Notes: generated from the letters alone by a model not told the origin. 64,000 nucleotides of DNA from Nocardioides pelophilus (GCF_014180685.1 NZ_JACEHF010000003.1:39121-103120); one strand, 5' to 3'. Numbered from the stretch's first letter, positions 8,939-17,370 are shown. Translations and numbers: made by a program.

Positions 8939-9690
8939 CCGGGATCGCGCCGGCCCGGCCGGTCATCGAGCTGACCGGCACCACCAAGGTCTACGGCCAG
9001 GGCGAGGCCGAGGTGCGTGCCCTCGACGGCGTGGACCTGCGCGTCGGCCACGGCGACTACGTCGCGATCATGGGCGCCTCCGGCTCCGGGAAGTCCACCC
9101 TGATGAACATCATCGGCTGTCTCGACGTCGGGACCTCGGGTCGCTACCTCCTCGACGGCATCGACGTACGACGCCTCGACGAACGCCGCCTCTCCCTGGT
9201 GCGCAACCGCAAGATCGGGTTCGTCTTCCAGAGCTTCAACCTGATCGCCCGCACCTCGGCGCAGCGCAACGTCGAGCTGCCGCTGGCGTACGCCGGCGTG
9301 CGATCCGCCGAACGGGCCCGCCGGGCGGCGGCCGCCCTGGCCCGGGTCGGTCTCTCCGACCGCGCCGACCACGTCCCGGCCGAGCTGTCGGGTGGTCAGC
9401 AGCAACGAGCGGCCGTCGCACGGGCGCTGGTCACCGAACCGGTGCTGCTGCTGGCGGACGAGCCCACCGGCGCACTGGACAGCCACAGCACCGCCGACGT
9501 ACTGGCGCTCTTCGACGACCTCGCGGTCAGCGGTCGCACCCTGGTCGTGATCACGCACGAGGACGAGGTGGCCCACCACGCCAAGCGGATCATCCGGATG
9601 AGCGACGGCAGGATCGTCTCCGACGACCGTCAGGTCGGGGTCGAGCAACCCCCGCCGCGCTGGCGCCCCAGCCGGGCAGTCGTCTGGTGA
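8935..9690 (+). CDS. MacB-type ABC transporter ATP-binding subunit
   Basis: The protein has 251 residues. Walker A is GASGSGKST (47-55), followed by the Q-loop in FVFQSFNLIA, signature LSGGQQQR, Walker B LLLADEPTGALD and H-loop VITHE. The family (MacB/LolD/FtsE-like) powers export or mechanical transmission by FtsX-fold permeases. The ATG overlaps the adaptor's stop (ATGA), and its own stop overlaps the GTG start of the permease (GTGA), so all three proteins should be made in matched amounts. The C-terminus (VEQPPPRWRPSRAVVW) is specific to this operon and not part of the ATPase fold. Confidence 0.95.
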   Translation: MTGIAPARPVIELTGTTKVYGQGEAEVRALDGVDLRVGHGDYVAIMGASGSGKSTLMNIIGCLDVGTSGRYLLDGIDVRRLDERRLSLVRNRKIGFVFQSFNLIARTSAQRNVELPLAYAGVRSAERARRAAAALARVGLSDRADHVPAELSGGQQQRAAVARALVTEPVLLLADEPTGALDSHSTADVLALFDDLAVSGRTLVVITHEDEVAHHAKRIIRMSDGRIVSDDRQVGVEQPPPRWRPSRAVVW

Positions 9691-10979
9691 ACGTCCGCGA
9701 GACCGGCCGGTTCGCCTGGCAGGGCGTGACCGCCAACAAGACCCGTTCGGCGTTGACGACGCTGGGCATCCTGATCGGCGTCGCCGCCGTCATCATCCTG
9801 GTCGCCGTCGGCACCGGCTCCAGCAAGGCCGTCCAGGACTCCATCGGCGCGCTGGGCAGCAACACCCTGACCGTCACGGCCAGCTCCGGAGGCGGCGGCG
9901 GGACCGCCGGTGGCTTCCCCGGCGGCGGCTTCCCCGGCGGTGGGCTGTTCGGCGGCGACACCACGACCAGCGAGAACGCCACCTCGACCAGGGCCGCCGA
10001 GCTGACGATGGACGACGCCGAGGCCATCGCGACCAGCGACGAGGCCGACCACGTGCTCGGCGTCGCACCGGTGGTCAGCGCGACCTCGGTGACGGCGACG
10101 TACGACGGCGCCTCCCACGACGTCGGCACCTTCACCGGCACCACGGCCGCCTACCTGCTCATCGACAACTCCGAGGTCCGCCACGGCAACGCGTTCACCG
10201 ACGACGACTACACCGCCCACCGCCGCGTGGCGCTGCTCGGTCAGACCGTCGCCGAAGAGCTCGTCGGCGACGACGTCGGCACGATCGTCGGACAGACGGT
10301 CTCCTTCAACGGGTTCCAGTTCGAGGTCGTGGGCGTGCTCGCCGAGAAGGGCAGCACCGGGCCGATGGACTCCGACGACCGGGTGATCGCCCCGGCGACC
10401 GCGGTCCAGGACACGCTCTCGGGGTACGGCGCGCTCAGCTCGATCTCGGTCAAGGCCACCTCGGCCGACGACGTGACCGCCGCCCAGAGCGAGGTGCAGG
10501 CCATCCTCGACGTCCGGCACGACGTGAGCTCGGCCGACCGCGACTACAGCGTCACCAGTGCCTCGTCCATCCTGGAGGCCGCCACCTCGTCCAACCAGAC
10601 GTTCACCGTGCTCCTCGGGGCGGTGGCCGCGATCTCGTTGCTGGTCGGCGGCATCGGGGTCATGAACATCATGCTGGTCACCGTCACCGAGCGGACCCGG
10701 GAGATCGGCATCCGCAAGGCCATCGGCGCCAGCAGGGCCGACATCATCGGCCAGTTCCTCGCCGAGGCCGTGCTGCTGTCGCTGTTCGGTGGCGTGGTCG
10801 GCGTCGCCGCCGGCCTGATCGGCTCGCAGTTCACCATCGTCGGCGTCGAGCCCGTGGTCGCGCCGTACTCGGTGTTCCTGGCCTTCGGCGTCGCCATCCT
10901 GATCGGCCTGTTCTTCGGCCTCTACCCCGCCAACCGGGCCGCGTCGCTGCGCCCGATCGAAGCCCTGCGCTACGAGTGA
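9687..10979 (+). CDS. MacB/FtsX-type ABC transporter permease
   Basis: The protein has 430 residues from GTG 9687, overlapping the ATPase stop. The open frame extends far upstream, but there it is antisense-like and Arg-rich. Topology matches the MacB class: TM1 about 20-42 (ALTTLGILIGVAAVIILVAVG), a large extracytoplasmic domain (about 45-305), then three TM segments near the C-terminus with the FtsX signature GGIGVMNIMLV and RTREIGIRKAIGA. A Gly/Phe/Pro insert (GGFPGGGFPGGGLFGG, about residues 75-92) sits at the start of the periplasmic domain. Similar GGFPGG stretches recur in the next gene. MacB-type pumps export antibiotics, peptides or lipids; the substrate here is unknown. Confidence 0.93.
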   Translation: MNVRETGRFAWQGVTANKTRSALTTLGILIGVAAVIILVAVGTGSSKAVQDSIGALGSNTLTVTASSGGGGGTAGGFPGGGFPGGGLFGGDTTTSENATSTRAAELTMDDAEAIATSDEADHVLGVAPVVSATSVTATYDGASHDVGTFTGTTAAYLLIDNSEVRHGNAFTDDDYTAHRRVALLGQTVAEELVGDDVGTIVGQTVSFNGFQFEVVGVLAEKGSTGPMDSDDRVIAPATAVQDTLSGYGALSSISVKATSADDVTAAQSEVQAILDVRHDVSSADRDYSVTSASSILEAATSSNQTFTVLLGAVAAISLLVGGIGVMNIMLVTVTERTREIGIRKAIGASRADIIGQFLAEAVLLSLFGGVVGVAAGLIGSQFTIVGVEPVVAPYSVFLAFGVAILIGLFFGLYPANRAASLRPIEALRYE

Positions 10980-10989
10980 GGACCCCCCG

Positions 10990-11577
10990 ATGAACGACAC
11001 CAGGAACGACACCACGAACGACACCAGGAACGACACCACGAACGACACCAGGAACGACACCGACCTCGACGACCCGATGCTGGACGACGAGTGGCTCGCC
11101 GCCCCTGCGGCACGATCGCGGCTCCGCGCCGTGCTCGTCGTGCTGCTCGCGGCCGCGGTCTGCTTCCTCGGCGGCGCGCTGGTCCAGAAGCAGCTGGGGA
11201 CCGACGCCGTCGGCGACACCGCGGCCGGCGCAGGGGGCTTCCCCGGCGGCCAGCTGCCCGAGGGGCTCCCCGAAGGCATCCCCGAGAACATCGGCCAGGG
11301 CGGGTTTCCGGGTGACTCGGAGGACTCCGCCGGTTCGACCGCCGACGGCGGGGACGACCGGGGGTCGGTGATCGGCGAGGTCGTCGAGGTCCGCGGCGAC
11401 CTGTGGATCGTCGAGGACCTCGGCGGCGAGCGCCACGAGATCGAGGTCGGCGACGACACCGACGTCGTCCGCGAGACCCGCATCGAGCCCGCCCAGGTGG
11501 AGGTCGGCGACCCCGTCGACATCACGGGCACCAGCAGCGGCGGCCGGATCAAGGCCGACGAGGTCACCTTGCGATGA
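10990..11577 (+). CDS. Membrane-anchored accessory protein with N-terminal NDT repeats
   Basis: The protein has 195 residues. It opens with four-residue repeats (NDTR/NDTT alternating, residues 2-24), then a short acidic segment. A single TM helix follows (about 47-66, LRAVLVVLLAAAVCFLGGAL). After it comes a Gly/Pro-rich extracytoplasmic linker with GGFPGG and LPEGLPEGIPENIG, and a small beta domain of ~65 residues (VIGEVVEVRGDLWIVED) that looks like a DUF5666-like OB/beta barrel. It lies ten bases after the permease, so it is probably part of the efflux operon and may contact the pump through the shared Gly-rich motif (inference). Its stop overlaps an in-frame ATG of the next gene. I do not recognise a characterised homologue. 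Confidence 0.75.
   Translation: MNDTRNDTTNDTRNDTTNDTRNDTDLDDPMLDDEWLAAPAARSRLRAVLVVLLAAAVCFLGGALVQKQLGTDAVGDTAAGAGGFPGGQLPEGLPEGIPENIGQGGFPGDSEDSAGSTADGGDDRGSVIGEVVEVRGDLWIVEDLGGERHEIEVGDDTDVVRETRIEPAQVEVGDPVDITGTSSGGRIKADEVTLR
10993..11064 (+). repeat. Coding tandem repeat (12/24-bp units)
   Basis: AACGACACC alternates with AGG or ACG spacers, giving six 12-bp units (three 24-bp units) directly after the start codon of the 10990 gene. The units are almost identical, which implies recent slippage. Changes in copy number keep the reading frame and alter only the length of the cytoplasmic N-terminus. Confidence 0.85.
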
Positions 11578-11603
11578 CCGCCAACCGGAAGGAAACCAGC
11601 TCA

Positions 11604-12005
11604 GTGAAGAAGACCCGCACCGCGATCGGGGCCGTCGGCCTCGCCGCCCTGCTCACCCTCACCGCCTGCGGCGGCGAGGACTCCGACGGCGGCGCCGACA
11701 CCGCCACCGACACCGCCACCGACGCCGCTGCCGCGCCGTCGGGCGCCCCCGGTTTCGACGCCGAACAGCTCGAGGAGATCCAGCAGTGCCTCGAGGCGGC
11801 GGGCCTGGAGGACCAGCTCCCCTCCGGGCAGCCGACCGACCTGCCGACCGACCTGCCGTCGGACCTCCCGACCGACCTCCCGTCCGACCTGCCGTCGGAC
11901 TTCGGCTCCGGTGGGCCCGGCGGCGGGGCGTTCCAGGACCCCGAGGTCCAGGAAGCGCTCGAGGCCTGCGGCATCGACCTGCCGCAGCCCCCCGACCAGG
12001 GTTAG
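11604..12005 (+). CDS. Small lipoprotein with PTDLP/PSDLP repeats
   Basis: The protein has about 133 residues from GTG 11604, which has AAGGAAA nine bases upstream. An alternative ATG at 11574 overlaps the previous stop and would add ten residues. The VKKTRTAIG start followed by a lipobox (LTLTAC) makes the GTG start read like a normal lipoprotein signal. After the Cys comes a low-complexity Asp/Thr/Ala stretch, a short helix (FDAEQLEEIQQCLEAAGLED), six or so Pro-Thr/Ser-Asp-Leu repeats, a Gly-rich turn and a final helix with a second Cys (VQEALEACGIDLP). The two similar helices each hold one Cys and may form a disulfide. It is the last gene of the efflux operon; function unknown. Confidence 0.75.
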   Translation: MKKTRTAIGAVGLAALLTLTACGGEDSDGGADTATDTATDAAAAPSGAPGFDAEQLEEIQQCLEAAGLEDQLPSGQPTDLPTDLPSDLPTDLPSDLPSDFGSGGPGGGAFQDPEVQEALEACGIDLPQPPDQG

Positions 12006-12036
12006 CCTCCCTGCCTCCGCACCCGCCGCCCGTCGT

Positions 12037-12087
12037 ACCTGAGGTTTCGGCCCCGGATCCGGTCCAGATGGGGCCGGAACTTCAGGT
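12037..12087. terminator. Hairpin terminator between convergent transcription units
   Basis: ACCTGAGGTTTCGGCCCC at 12037-12054 pairs with 12070-12087 over 18 positions, with only two G-T wobbles and a 15-base loop. It lies between the end of the efflux operon (12005) and the end of the converging minus-strand gene (12098), so it can serve both. Confidence 0.75.
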
Positions 12088-12097
12088 GCGAGCGTGG

Positions 12098-12784
12098 TCA
12101 GAGCGCGGCCGGCTCTTCGAAGCGCGCCTGCATCCGCTCGGTCCAGGTGGTGAGGACGACCGTGTCGGGGGAGAGGTCCAGGGAGGCGAGCTCCTTGGCG
12201 ATCGCGTGATCGCCCAGGGTGAGGGCGACGTCGGCGTCGAAGTACACCCCGCTGCCGCTGCCGCCCTGGGTGAACCGCGTGACGTGGGGGCGGCCGTCGA
12301 TCAGGGTGTACGCCGCCAGCGGCATGGCCGGCATCTCCTCCGAACCGCCGCGCGGCACCGTGACGTCGACGACCAGCTCGCCGTCCATCGTCAGGACCCA
12401 GCGGCTGGTGGTGTCGGTGTTGGTCACCTCGATCCGCTCGACCGACTTGGGGAAGCCCCAGATCTGGTTGCCGGCCACGCAGGTGAACTGCTCGGTCACG
12501 GGCAGGTGGGTGATGAACGTGCCGTCCTCCCCGCCGCCCTCCGGACGGACGAACAGGAGGGTGCCGACCTCGAGGTAGGCACCGAGGTCGTTGTCCCGGT
12601 AGTCGATCAGGGCCAGGGCGAACTGGGCCCGCCCGGGCGCCGACTCGACCACCTCGAAGCCGGACGGCGCGAGGGCCCGGGCGGCGTCCAGCGCGACGTC
12701 GAAGATCACGGTGGCGCTCGATCCGTCGCGCACGTCGACGGGCATGGTCACGGTCTTGCCGAGGATGTCGTGGGTCGCAGTCAC
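12098..12784 (-). CDS. Acetoacetate decarboxylase-family protein
   Basis: The protein has 228 residues from GTG 12784. The family fold (ADC, PF06314) is indicated by YLEVGTLLFV, HLPVTEQFTCVAGNQIWGFPKSVERIEV and the C-terminal VLTTWTERM. The lysine in GFPKS corresponds to the Schiff-base region of true acetoacetate decarboxylases. Many actinobacterial members act on other beta-keto acids or have unknown substrates. The start lies only nine bases from a perfect KstR-like operator (12793-12806), so the gene is probably repressed by a KstR-type TetR regulator and induced with sterol or lipid catabolism. A longer in-frame start would run through the operator, which is why it was not chosen. Confidence 0.75.
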   Translation of the reverse strand: MTATHDILGKTVTMPVDVRDGSSATVIFDVALDAARALAPSGFEVVESAPGRAQFALALIDYRDNDLGAYLEVGTLLFVRPEGGGEDGTFITHLPVTEQFTCVAGNQIWGFPKSVERIEVTNTDTTSRWVLTMDGELVVDVTVPRGGSEEMPAMPLAAYTLIDGRPHVTRFTQGGSGSGVYFDADVALTLGDHAIAKELASLDLSPDTVVLTTWTERMQARFEEPAAL

Positions 12785-12792
12785 GATCGCAG

Positions 12793-12806
12793 TAGAACAT
12801 GTTCTA
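12793..12806. promoter_or_regulatory. KstR-like operator (TAGAACATGTTCTA)
   Basis: A perfect 14-bp palindrome that fits the published KstR consensus TNNAACNNGTTNNA. It is directly upstream of the acetoacetate decarboxylase-like gene (start 12784) and about 70 bp from the divergent 12876 gene. Two further matches stand at 29435 and 33943. Confidence 0.7.
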
Positions 12807-12875
12807 GCGAGGAAGTTCCAGAGCGTCCGCCCGGAATCCCCGATGGGCGGGCCCGAGGTCACCTAGGTTGGTGGG

Positions 12876-13571
12876 ATGCCAGCACTCCTCGGGTTCCGCG
12901 CCGCCGCGCTCGCCGTCCTCGCTACCGCCCTCGTGGCCGCCGCCACCCTGACGTCGGCCGCGCCGGCCGCGGCGGCGCCGCCCGTCGCGGTCGACGACTA
13001 CCGGACGATGTACCCCGGTCAGGTCCGGCTGATCAACGTGCTGCGCAACGACACCGATGCCGACGGCGACCAGCTCGCGATCTGTCGGCTGGGTGAGGTC
13101 GACGAGGACCGCTACTACGCCGAGATCGTGGAGGGCCGGCTGCTCGTCGCGCCGTTCGGCGGCAGCCTCGAGGACATCGTGATCACCTACTACGCGTGCG
13201 ACTTCGACACGTTGGTGCCGGCGACGCTGACCATCTCCCTGCGGGAGATCTTCCCGATGAAGATCGTCAAGCTCGACCGTCCGGGGCGGCTGCGCGTGAC
13301 CAACGACAACGACCGGGTGGTCCGGTTCCTCTACGGCAGCTTCCGGGAGGAGCGTCCCGACGGTCGGGCTCGGGTGATGCCGAACGACTCGGTCGTCATC
13401 CGGGTGCACCGTCATCGGATCGACTGGGTCGCCTACATGGGCCGCGACATCCTGGTCGGGATCGGCCACGTGCGTGACATCCAGCTTCCGGCGGGCGACG
13501 ACGGCAGTGCCCGCACCCGCGTCACCCTGAGCCGGGCCGAGGCCCGGATGTGGGCCGAGCAGCGCCCCTGA
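12876..13571 (+). CDS. Secreted protein with one cadherin-like/Big_9 Ig domain
   Basis: The protein has 231 residues with a signal peptide (about 1-36, ending AAPAAAAPP). The first mature segment, PVAVDDYRTMYPGQVRLINV then LRNDTDADGDQL, is the start of the VCBS/cadherin-like Ig repeat (Big_9), here present once and with its Cys-containing end. The second half (about 125-231) is basic and beta-rich with no known motif. The ATG is preceded at proper distance by TAGGTT (12864-12869), with six bases between, so the transcript is probably leaderless. The function is unknown; a surface or cell-wall-associated role is likely. Confidence 0.75.
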   Translation: MPALLGFRAAALAVLATALVAAATLTSAAPAAAAPPVAVDDYRTMYPGQVRLINVLRNDTDADGDQLAICRLGEVDEDRYYAEIVEGRLLVAPFGGSLEDIVITYYACDFDTLVPATLTISLREIFPMKIVKLDRPGRLRVTNDNDRVVRFLYGSFREERPDGRARVMPNDSVVIRVHRHRIDWVAYMGRDILVGIGHVRDIQLPAGDDGSARTRVTLSRAEARMWAEQRP

Positions 13572-13578
13572 GCTGGGC

Positions 13579-14403
13579 TCAGCTGCCCCGGATCCGGTCG
13601 AGGTAGCTCTTGCGCGCGCTCATGTCGACCTCGTCGAGGAAGACGTCGTCGCCACCGAGCGCCGAGCTGAGGCCCTCGGCGATCCGGCGAGGGACGAACT
13701 TCATCCCCGTCACCATGCCGCCCGCGACCCGGGTCACCCGCACGAACGGCTTGGGCTTCTCGATCAGCGCGGCGGTCGCCCGGGCGATCTCCTCGGGCTC
13801 GGCGTTGCGGAAGCCCTTCGCCCCCGCGGTGCCGGCGACCAGCTCGGTGTTGGTGAACGTTGGGCGCACGGTCGAGAGCCGGATCCCGGTCTTGCGGTAC
13901 TCCAGCCGCGCCGCCTCGGTGAAGCCGATGACGGCGTGCTTGGTGCCGCAGTACGTCGCCAGCCCGGGTACGGCGAGCTCGCCGGCCAGCGACGCCGTGT
14001 TGATGATGTGGCCGCGGTCGCGCGGCAGCATCCGCTCCAAGGCCAGCTTGGTGCCGTAGATGACGCCGAGGACGTTGATCTCGACCTGACGGCGGGTGAC
14101 CGCGTCCTCCTCCTCGTGGGTGTGCCCGGTCGGCATGATGCCCGCGTTGTTGATGAGCACGTCGAGGTCGCCGAGCTCGGTCTCGACGAGGTCGAGGAAC
14201 GCCCGGAAGGACCCGGGGTCGGTGACGTCGAGCCGGGCGTAGGTGTCGATGCCCAGCTCCAGCGCCGCCTCCTTGAGCCGGACCTCGTCGACATCGCCGA
14301 TGGCGACCCGGCAGCCGCGCCCGAGCAGCTCCTTGGCGGTGGCGTAGCCGATCCCGCGGGCGCCTCCGGTGATGGCGACGACCTTCCCGTGCAGCGCGCT
14401 CAT
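13579..14403 (-). CDS. Short-chain dehydrogenase/reductase
   Basis: The protein has 274 residues. The classical SDR pattern is present: TGGARGIG cofactor loop (about 13-20), NNAG (about 88), catalytic Ser in NTASLAGE, YCGTK (Tyr-x3-Lys) and a C-terminal extension. An Asp (GDVDE) at the end of the second strand predicts NAD(H) preference. Its ATG overlaps the stop of the aldehyde dehydrogenase (ATGA), so the two work in the same pathway, most likely sequential alcohol/aldehyde oxidation. A continuous frame upstream through the dehydrogenase gene is an out-of-frame artefact. It lies seven bases from the converging 12876-13571 gene. Confidence 0.92.
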   Translation of the reverse strand: MSALHGKVVAITGGARGIGYATAKELLGRGCRVAIGDVDEVRLKEAALELGIDTYARLDVTDPGSFRAFLDLVETELGDLDVLINNAGIMPTGHTHEEEDAVTRRQVEINVLGVIYGTKLALERMLPRDRGHIINTASLAGELAVPGLATYCGTKHAVIGFTEAARLEYRKTGIRLSTVRPTFTNTELVAGTAGAKGFRNAEPEEIARATAALIEKPKPFVRVTRVAGGMVTGMKFVPRRIAEGLSSALGGDDVFLDEVDMSARKSYLDRIRGS

Positions 14404-15932
14404 CGGCCGGTCTCCTTCGTGCGCAGGCCCAGGCGTTGTCGCAGTCCGCGTCCGGCCATCGCCCGCATGACGCGGCCGGCGAGCGCGGTGCGCCGCGCCG
14501 AGTAGGGGTACCAGGTGAGCTCGTTGGACAGCGTCGGGATGCGAGGAGCCGTGACCGCCTGGACCTTGCAGTACTTGTGCACGCCGTACGCACCGCCGAG
14601 CCGCGCGCCCACCCCCGACTCCTTCCAGCCGGAGTGCGGCAGGGGAGCGGCGAACAGGTTGCTGAAGACGTCGTTGATGTTGACCGCGCCCGCCTCGAGC
14701 CGCCGCGCCACCCGCTGGCCCCGGTCGACGTCGCCGGTCCAGACCGTCGCCGAGAGGCCGTACGGCGAGTCGTTGGCCATCCGCACCGCCTCGTCCTCGT
14801 CGGCCACCTTCATCACCGGGATGGTGGGGCCGAAGGTCTCCTCGGTCATGCACGACATCGAGTGGTCGACGTCGACGAGGACGGTCGGGGCGAAGAAGTT
14901 GCCGGAGCTCCCGCGGCTGCCGCCGGTGAGCACCCGGGCGCCGTCCGCGATCGCCTCGCGGACGTGGCGGTCGGCGATGTCGACCTGCTGGGCCGTCACC
15001 ATCGCCCCGACGTCGTCGCCCTTCGCGACGCCCTGGGACAGTCCGGCCACCTTCTTCTGCAGCCGCTCGACGAACTCGTCGTAGACCGGAGCCTCGACAT
15101 AGACCCGCTCGACGGAGATGCAGACCTGGCCGGCGTTGAACAGCCCTCCCCAGGCGATGCCGTTGACGGCGCGGTCGAGGTCGGCGTCCGCGAGCACGAT
15201 CGCGGGGTCCTTGCCGCCGAGCTCGAGGCTGTAGGGCTTGAGCTGCTCGGCGCAGCGCACGCCGATCTTGCGGCCGGTCGCCGTGGACCCGGTGAACTGC
15301 ACGTAGTCCGCGGCGTCCACGACCGCGGCGCCCGTGTCGCCCAGGCCGGTGACGTTGGCGATCACCGGCGGCGCGCCGATCTCGTGCCAGCCCTCGATCA
15401 GGCGGGCGCACGCCAGCGGCGTCTCCTCCGAGGACTTCGACAGCACGGCACAACCGGCGGCCAGCGCGGGCGCGGCGTCCATCAGGAAGAGGGTGATGGG
15501 GAAGTTCCAGGGCGTGATGATCCCGACCACCGGGTACGGCGAGTACACCTTGGTCAGCTTCTTCGGGAGGCTGATCGGGCTGGCCGGCTTCACGTTCTCG
15601 TCGGCCAGGAACGCCGCGGCGTGGTCGGCGTAGTAGCTGACGAGCTCGCACGACGCGATGGGCTCGATCGCGGCGTCAGGCCGGGCCTTGCCCGTCTCGG
15701 CCTGCAGCAGGTCGGTGAGCTCGTCGACGTGCTCGAGGATCCAGGTGCGCCACCGGCGCAGCCACACCGCGCGACCGTCGGCGCCGAGCGCCTCCCAGCC
15801 TCGCTGGGCCATCCGCAGCTCGGCCGCGGCCTCGTTGACCGCGCGGGCGTCGAGGATCGGCACGCTGCCGACCAGGCTCCCGTCGGCGGGGTTGCGGACG
15901 TCGAGTACGGCGGACGTGGTGTCGACGCTCAC
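14400..15932 (-). CDS. NAD(P)-dependent aldehyde dehydrogenase (succinate-semialdehyde dehydrogenase-like)
   Basis: The protein has 510 residues from GTG 15932, chosen because AAAGGAGG lies just upstream; an earlier in-frame ATG (15983) has no ribosome site. It shows the ALDH fold with PWNFPITL, the Rossmann-like FTGSTATGRKIG, the general-base glutamate in LELGGKDPA and the catalytic cysteine in NAGQVCISVERV. The C-terminal ~40 residues are an Arg-rich extension beyond the normal family end. It is operonic with the SDR at 13579-14403 and divergent from a PucR-family regulator, so it probably oxidises an aldehyde made by the SDR, under that regulator's control. Confidence 0.92.
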   Translation of the reverse strand: MSVDTTSAVLDVRNPADGSLVGSVPILDARAVNEAAAELRMAQRGWEALGADGRAVWLRRWRTWILEHVDELTDLLQAETGKARPDAAIEPIASCELVSYYADHAAAFLADENVKPASPISLPKKLTKVYSPYPVVGIITPWNFPITLFLMDAAPALAAGCAVLSKSSEETPLACARLIEGWHEIGAPPVIANVTGLGDTGAAVVDAADYVQFTGSTATGRKIGVRCAEQLKPYSLELGGKDPAIVLADADLDRAVNGIAWGGLFNAGQVCISVERVYVEAPVYDEFVERLQKKVAGLSQGVAKGDDVGAMVTAQQVDIADRHVREAIADGARVLTGGSRGSSGNFFAPTVLVDVDHSMSCMTEETFGPTIPVMKVADEDEAVRMANDSPYGLSATVWTGDVDRGQRVARRLEAGAVNINDVFSNLFAAPLPHSGWKESGVGARLGGAYGVHKYCKVQAVTAPRIPTLSNELTWYPYSARRTALAGRVMRAMAGRGLRQRLGLRTKETGR

Positions 15933-16036
15933 GGCGCCTCCTTTGGTGCACGGGGTCGGATCGCCTCCGATCGTGCCGAACAACGCCGAGGCTGGGGAAG
16001 GCTGATCTCGCCCAATCCCATCGCCCCCGACTGTGC

Positions 16037-17284
16037 ATGGCGCACAATCGAGGGGTGGAGCAACCTGACGAAGCCGTCGCCGCGTGGATCCGGACGTTCG
16101 CCGTCGAGAGCCTGGCCTCGGAGGAGGTCGACCGGGTGGTGCGGCTGCTCGACGAGCAGATCGCGGCCCAGGTCGCCGTCATCGCCCGCGACCCCGACCT
16201 GCGCGCGGCCCTGGACGCCAGCACCCGCGCCCAGCTGCGGTCCTTCGTCACCCACCTGGTCAACCCGGGCGAGCTGCGTCCGCCCGACGAGGCGTTCCTG
16301 CTGGCGCGGGAGTTCGCGGCCCGCGGCGTCGAGCTCGCCTCGCTCCTCGAGGTCTACCGCTCCGGCCAGCAGGCGGCGCTCGCCTACGTGACCTCGGTCG
16401 CGAAGGACGCCGCCCTGGCGCCCGCGCAGGTCACCGGCGCGCTGGTCACCGTGTGGGGGCAGGCGATCGAGTGGTTCGCCCACTCGGTCGAGCAGCTGAT
16501 CGGGGCGTACGGCGAGGAGCGCGAGCGCTGGCTGCGCAGCGCGCTGACCCGTCGTACCCAGCTGGTCGCGAGCATCCTCGACGGCGACCGCGTCGACATC
16601 GACGAGGCGGGGCGGGACCTCGGCCACTCGCTGCGACGGCACCAGACCGCGCTCGTGCTCTGGGAGGCCGACGCCCGGGCCGACGGGGACGCCGTCCCGC
16701 GGCTGGAGGCGGAGGCGGCCCGGCTCGCGGCGCGGTGCGCGGCGCCCCGGCCGCTCGTCCTGCAGGCCGGGCCGGCGGAGGTCTGGGCCTGGCTCGCGAC
16801 CGACCGGCCGCCCGATGCCGGCGGGTGGAGCGCGGAGGTGACGCCCGGCGTCCGGGTCGCGGTCGGCGTCACCGCCCCCGGCGTGGCCGGCTTCCGGGAC
16901 TCGCACCGCGAGGCGGTGGCCGCCCGCGCCCTGGCGGACGTGCTGCCCGACCCGCTCGTGGCCTACGCCGACGTGGAGGTGGTCTCGCTGCTGTCGCGCG
17001 ACCGGTCGGCGATGGAGACGTTCGTACGCCGCGAGCTCGGTGACCTGGCGGCCGACGACGCCGCGACCGCGCGGCTCCGCGCCACCGCTCTGGCCTACCT
17101 CGAGGTGGGGATGGAGGGCGCCGCCGCCCGGCTGGCCATCCACCGCAACACCGTGCGCTACCGGCTGCACCAGGCGGAGGGCCTGCTCGGCCACCCGATC
17201 ACCGAGCGCCGGCGCGAGCTCGAGCTGGCCCTGTTGTGCGCCGACACGCACGTGGCCTGGATCACAAAACCTCGCCGCCAGTAG
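16037..17284 (+). CDS. PucR/CdaR-family transcriptional regulator
   Basis: The protein has 415 residues. The N-terminal ~170 residues are helical and resemble the RsbRD/GGDEF-like sensor part seen in actinobacterial PucR proteins. The C-terminal 60 residues carry the PucR HTH: YLEVGMEGAAARLAIHRNTV then RYRLHQAEGLLG. It lies divergent to the aldehyde dehydrogenase/SDR operon with a 104-bp gap and is the obvious candidate regulator. The chosen ATG lies within an inverted repeat, TGTGC-ATGGC-GCACA (16032-16046), that could be its own operator. A GTG at 16055 is an alternative start. No clear ribosome site precedes either start. Confidence 0.85.
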   Translation: MAHNRGVEQPDEAVAAWIRTFAVESLASEEVDRVVRLLDEQIAAQVAVIARDPDLRAALDASTRAQLRSFVTHLVNPGELRPPDEAFLLAREFAARGVELASLLEVYRSGQQAALAYVTSVAKDAALAPAQVTGALVTVWGQAIEWFAHSVEQLIGAYGEERERWLRSALTRRTQLVASILDGDRVDIDEAGRDLGHSLRRHQTALVLWEADARADGDAVPRLEAEAARLAARCAAPRPLVLQAGPAEVWAWLATDRPPDAGGWSAEVTPGVRVAVGVTAPGVAGFRDSHREAVAARALADVLPDPLVAYADVEVVSLLSRDRSAMETFVRRELGDLAADDAATARLRATALAYLEVGMEGAAARLAIHRNTVRYRLHQAEGLLGHPITERRRELELALLCADTHVAWITKPRRQ

Positions 17285-17312
17285 GTTCAACCGGTAGACA
17301 TCTCACTTATAT

Positions 17313-17329
17313 CTGTACAGCGTGTACAG
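17313..17329. promoter_or_regulatory. Inverted-repeat operator, copy 1 (CTGTACA-GCG-TGTACAG)
   Basis: Perfect 7-bp arms with a 3-bp spacer, followed by CTAACT, stand 41 bp before the hydrolase gene that opens the oxidative cluster. A second, one-mismatch copy followed by ATAACT stands before the diiron oxygenase gene (20633-20649). The pair brackets a TetR-family gene (19845-20588), which is the likely binder. That pairing is inference. Confidence 0.65.
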
Positions 17330-17370
17330 CTAACTATGGGCAGCGTTGCCCGGGTGAGGTGGTCGAGCGG

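Noticed and set aside
8838..10979. Long plus-strand frame that could be read as an adaptor-permease fusion
   Set aside because: The first 283 codons are Arg/Pro-rich shadow of the adaptor and ATPase genes in another frame. The permease begins at GTG 9687 with a normal TM1 and a four-base overlap.
13579..15651. 690-codon frame suggesting an aldehyde dehydrogenase-SDR fusion
   Set aside because: Upstream of 14403 the frame reads as Arg-rich antisense-like protein, while the real dehydrogenase is in another frame and overlaps the SDR start by ATGA.
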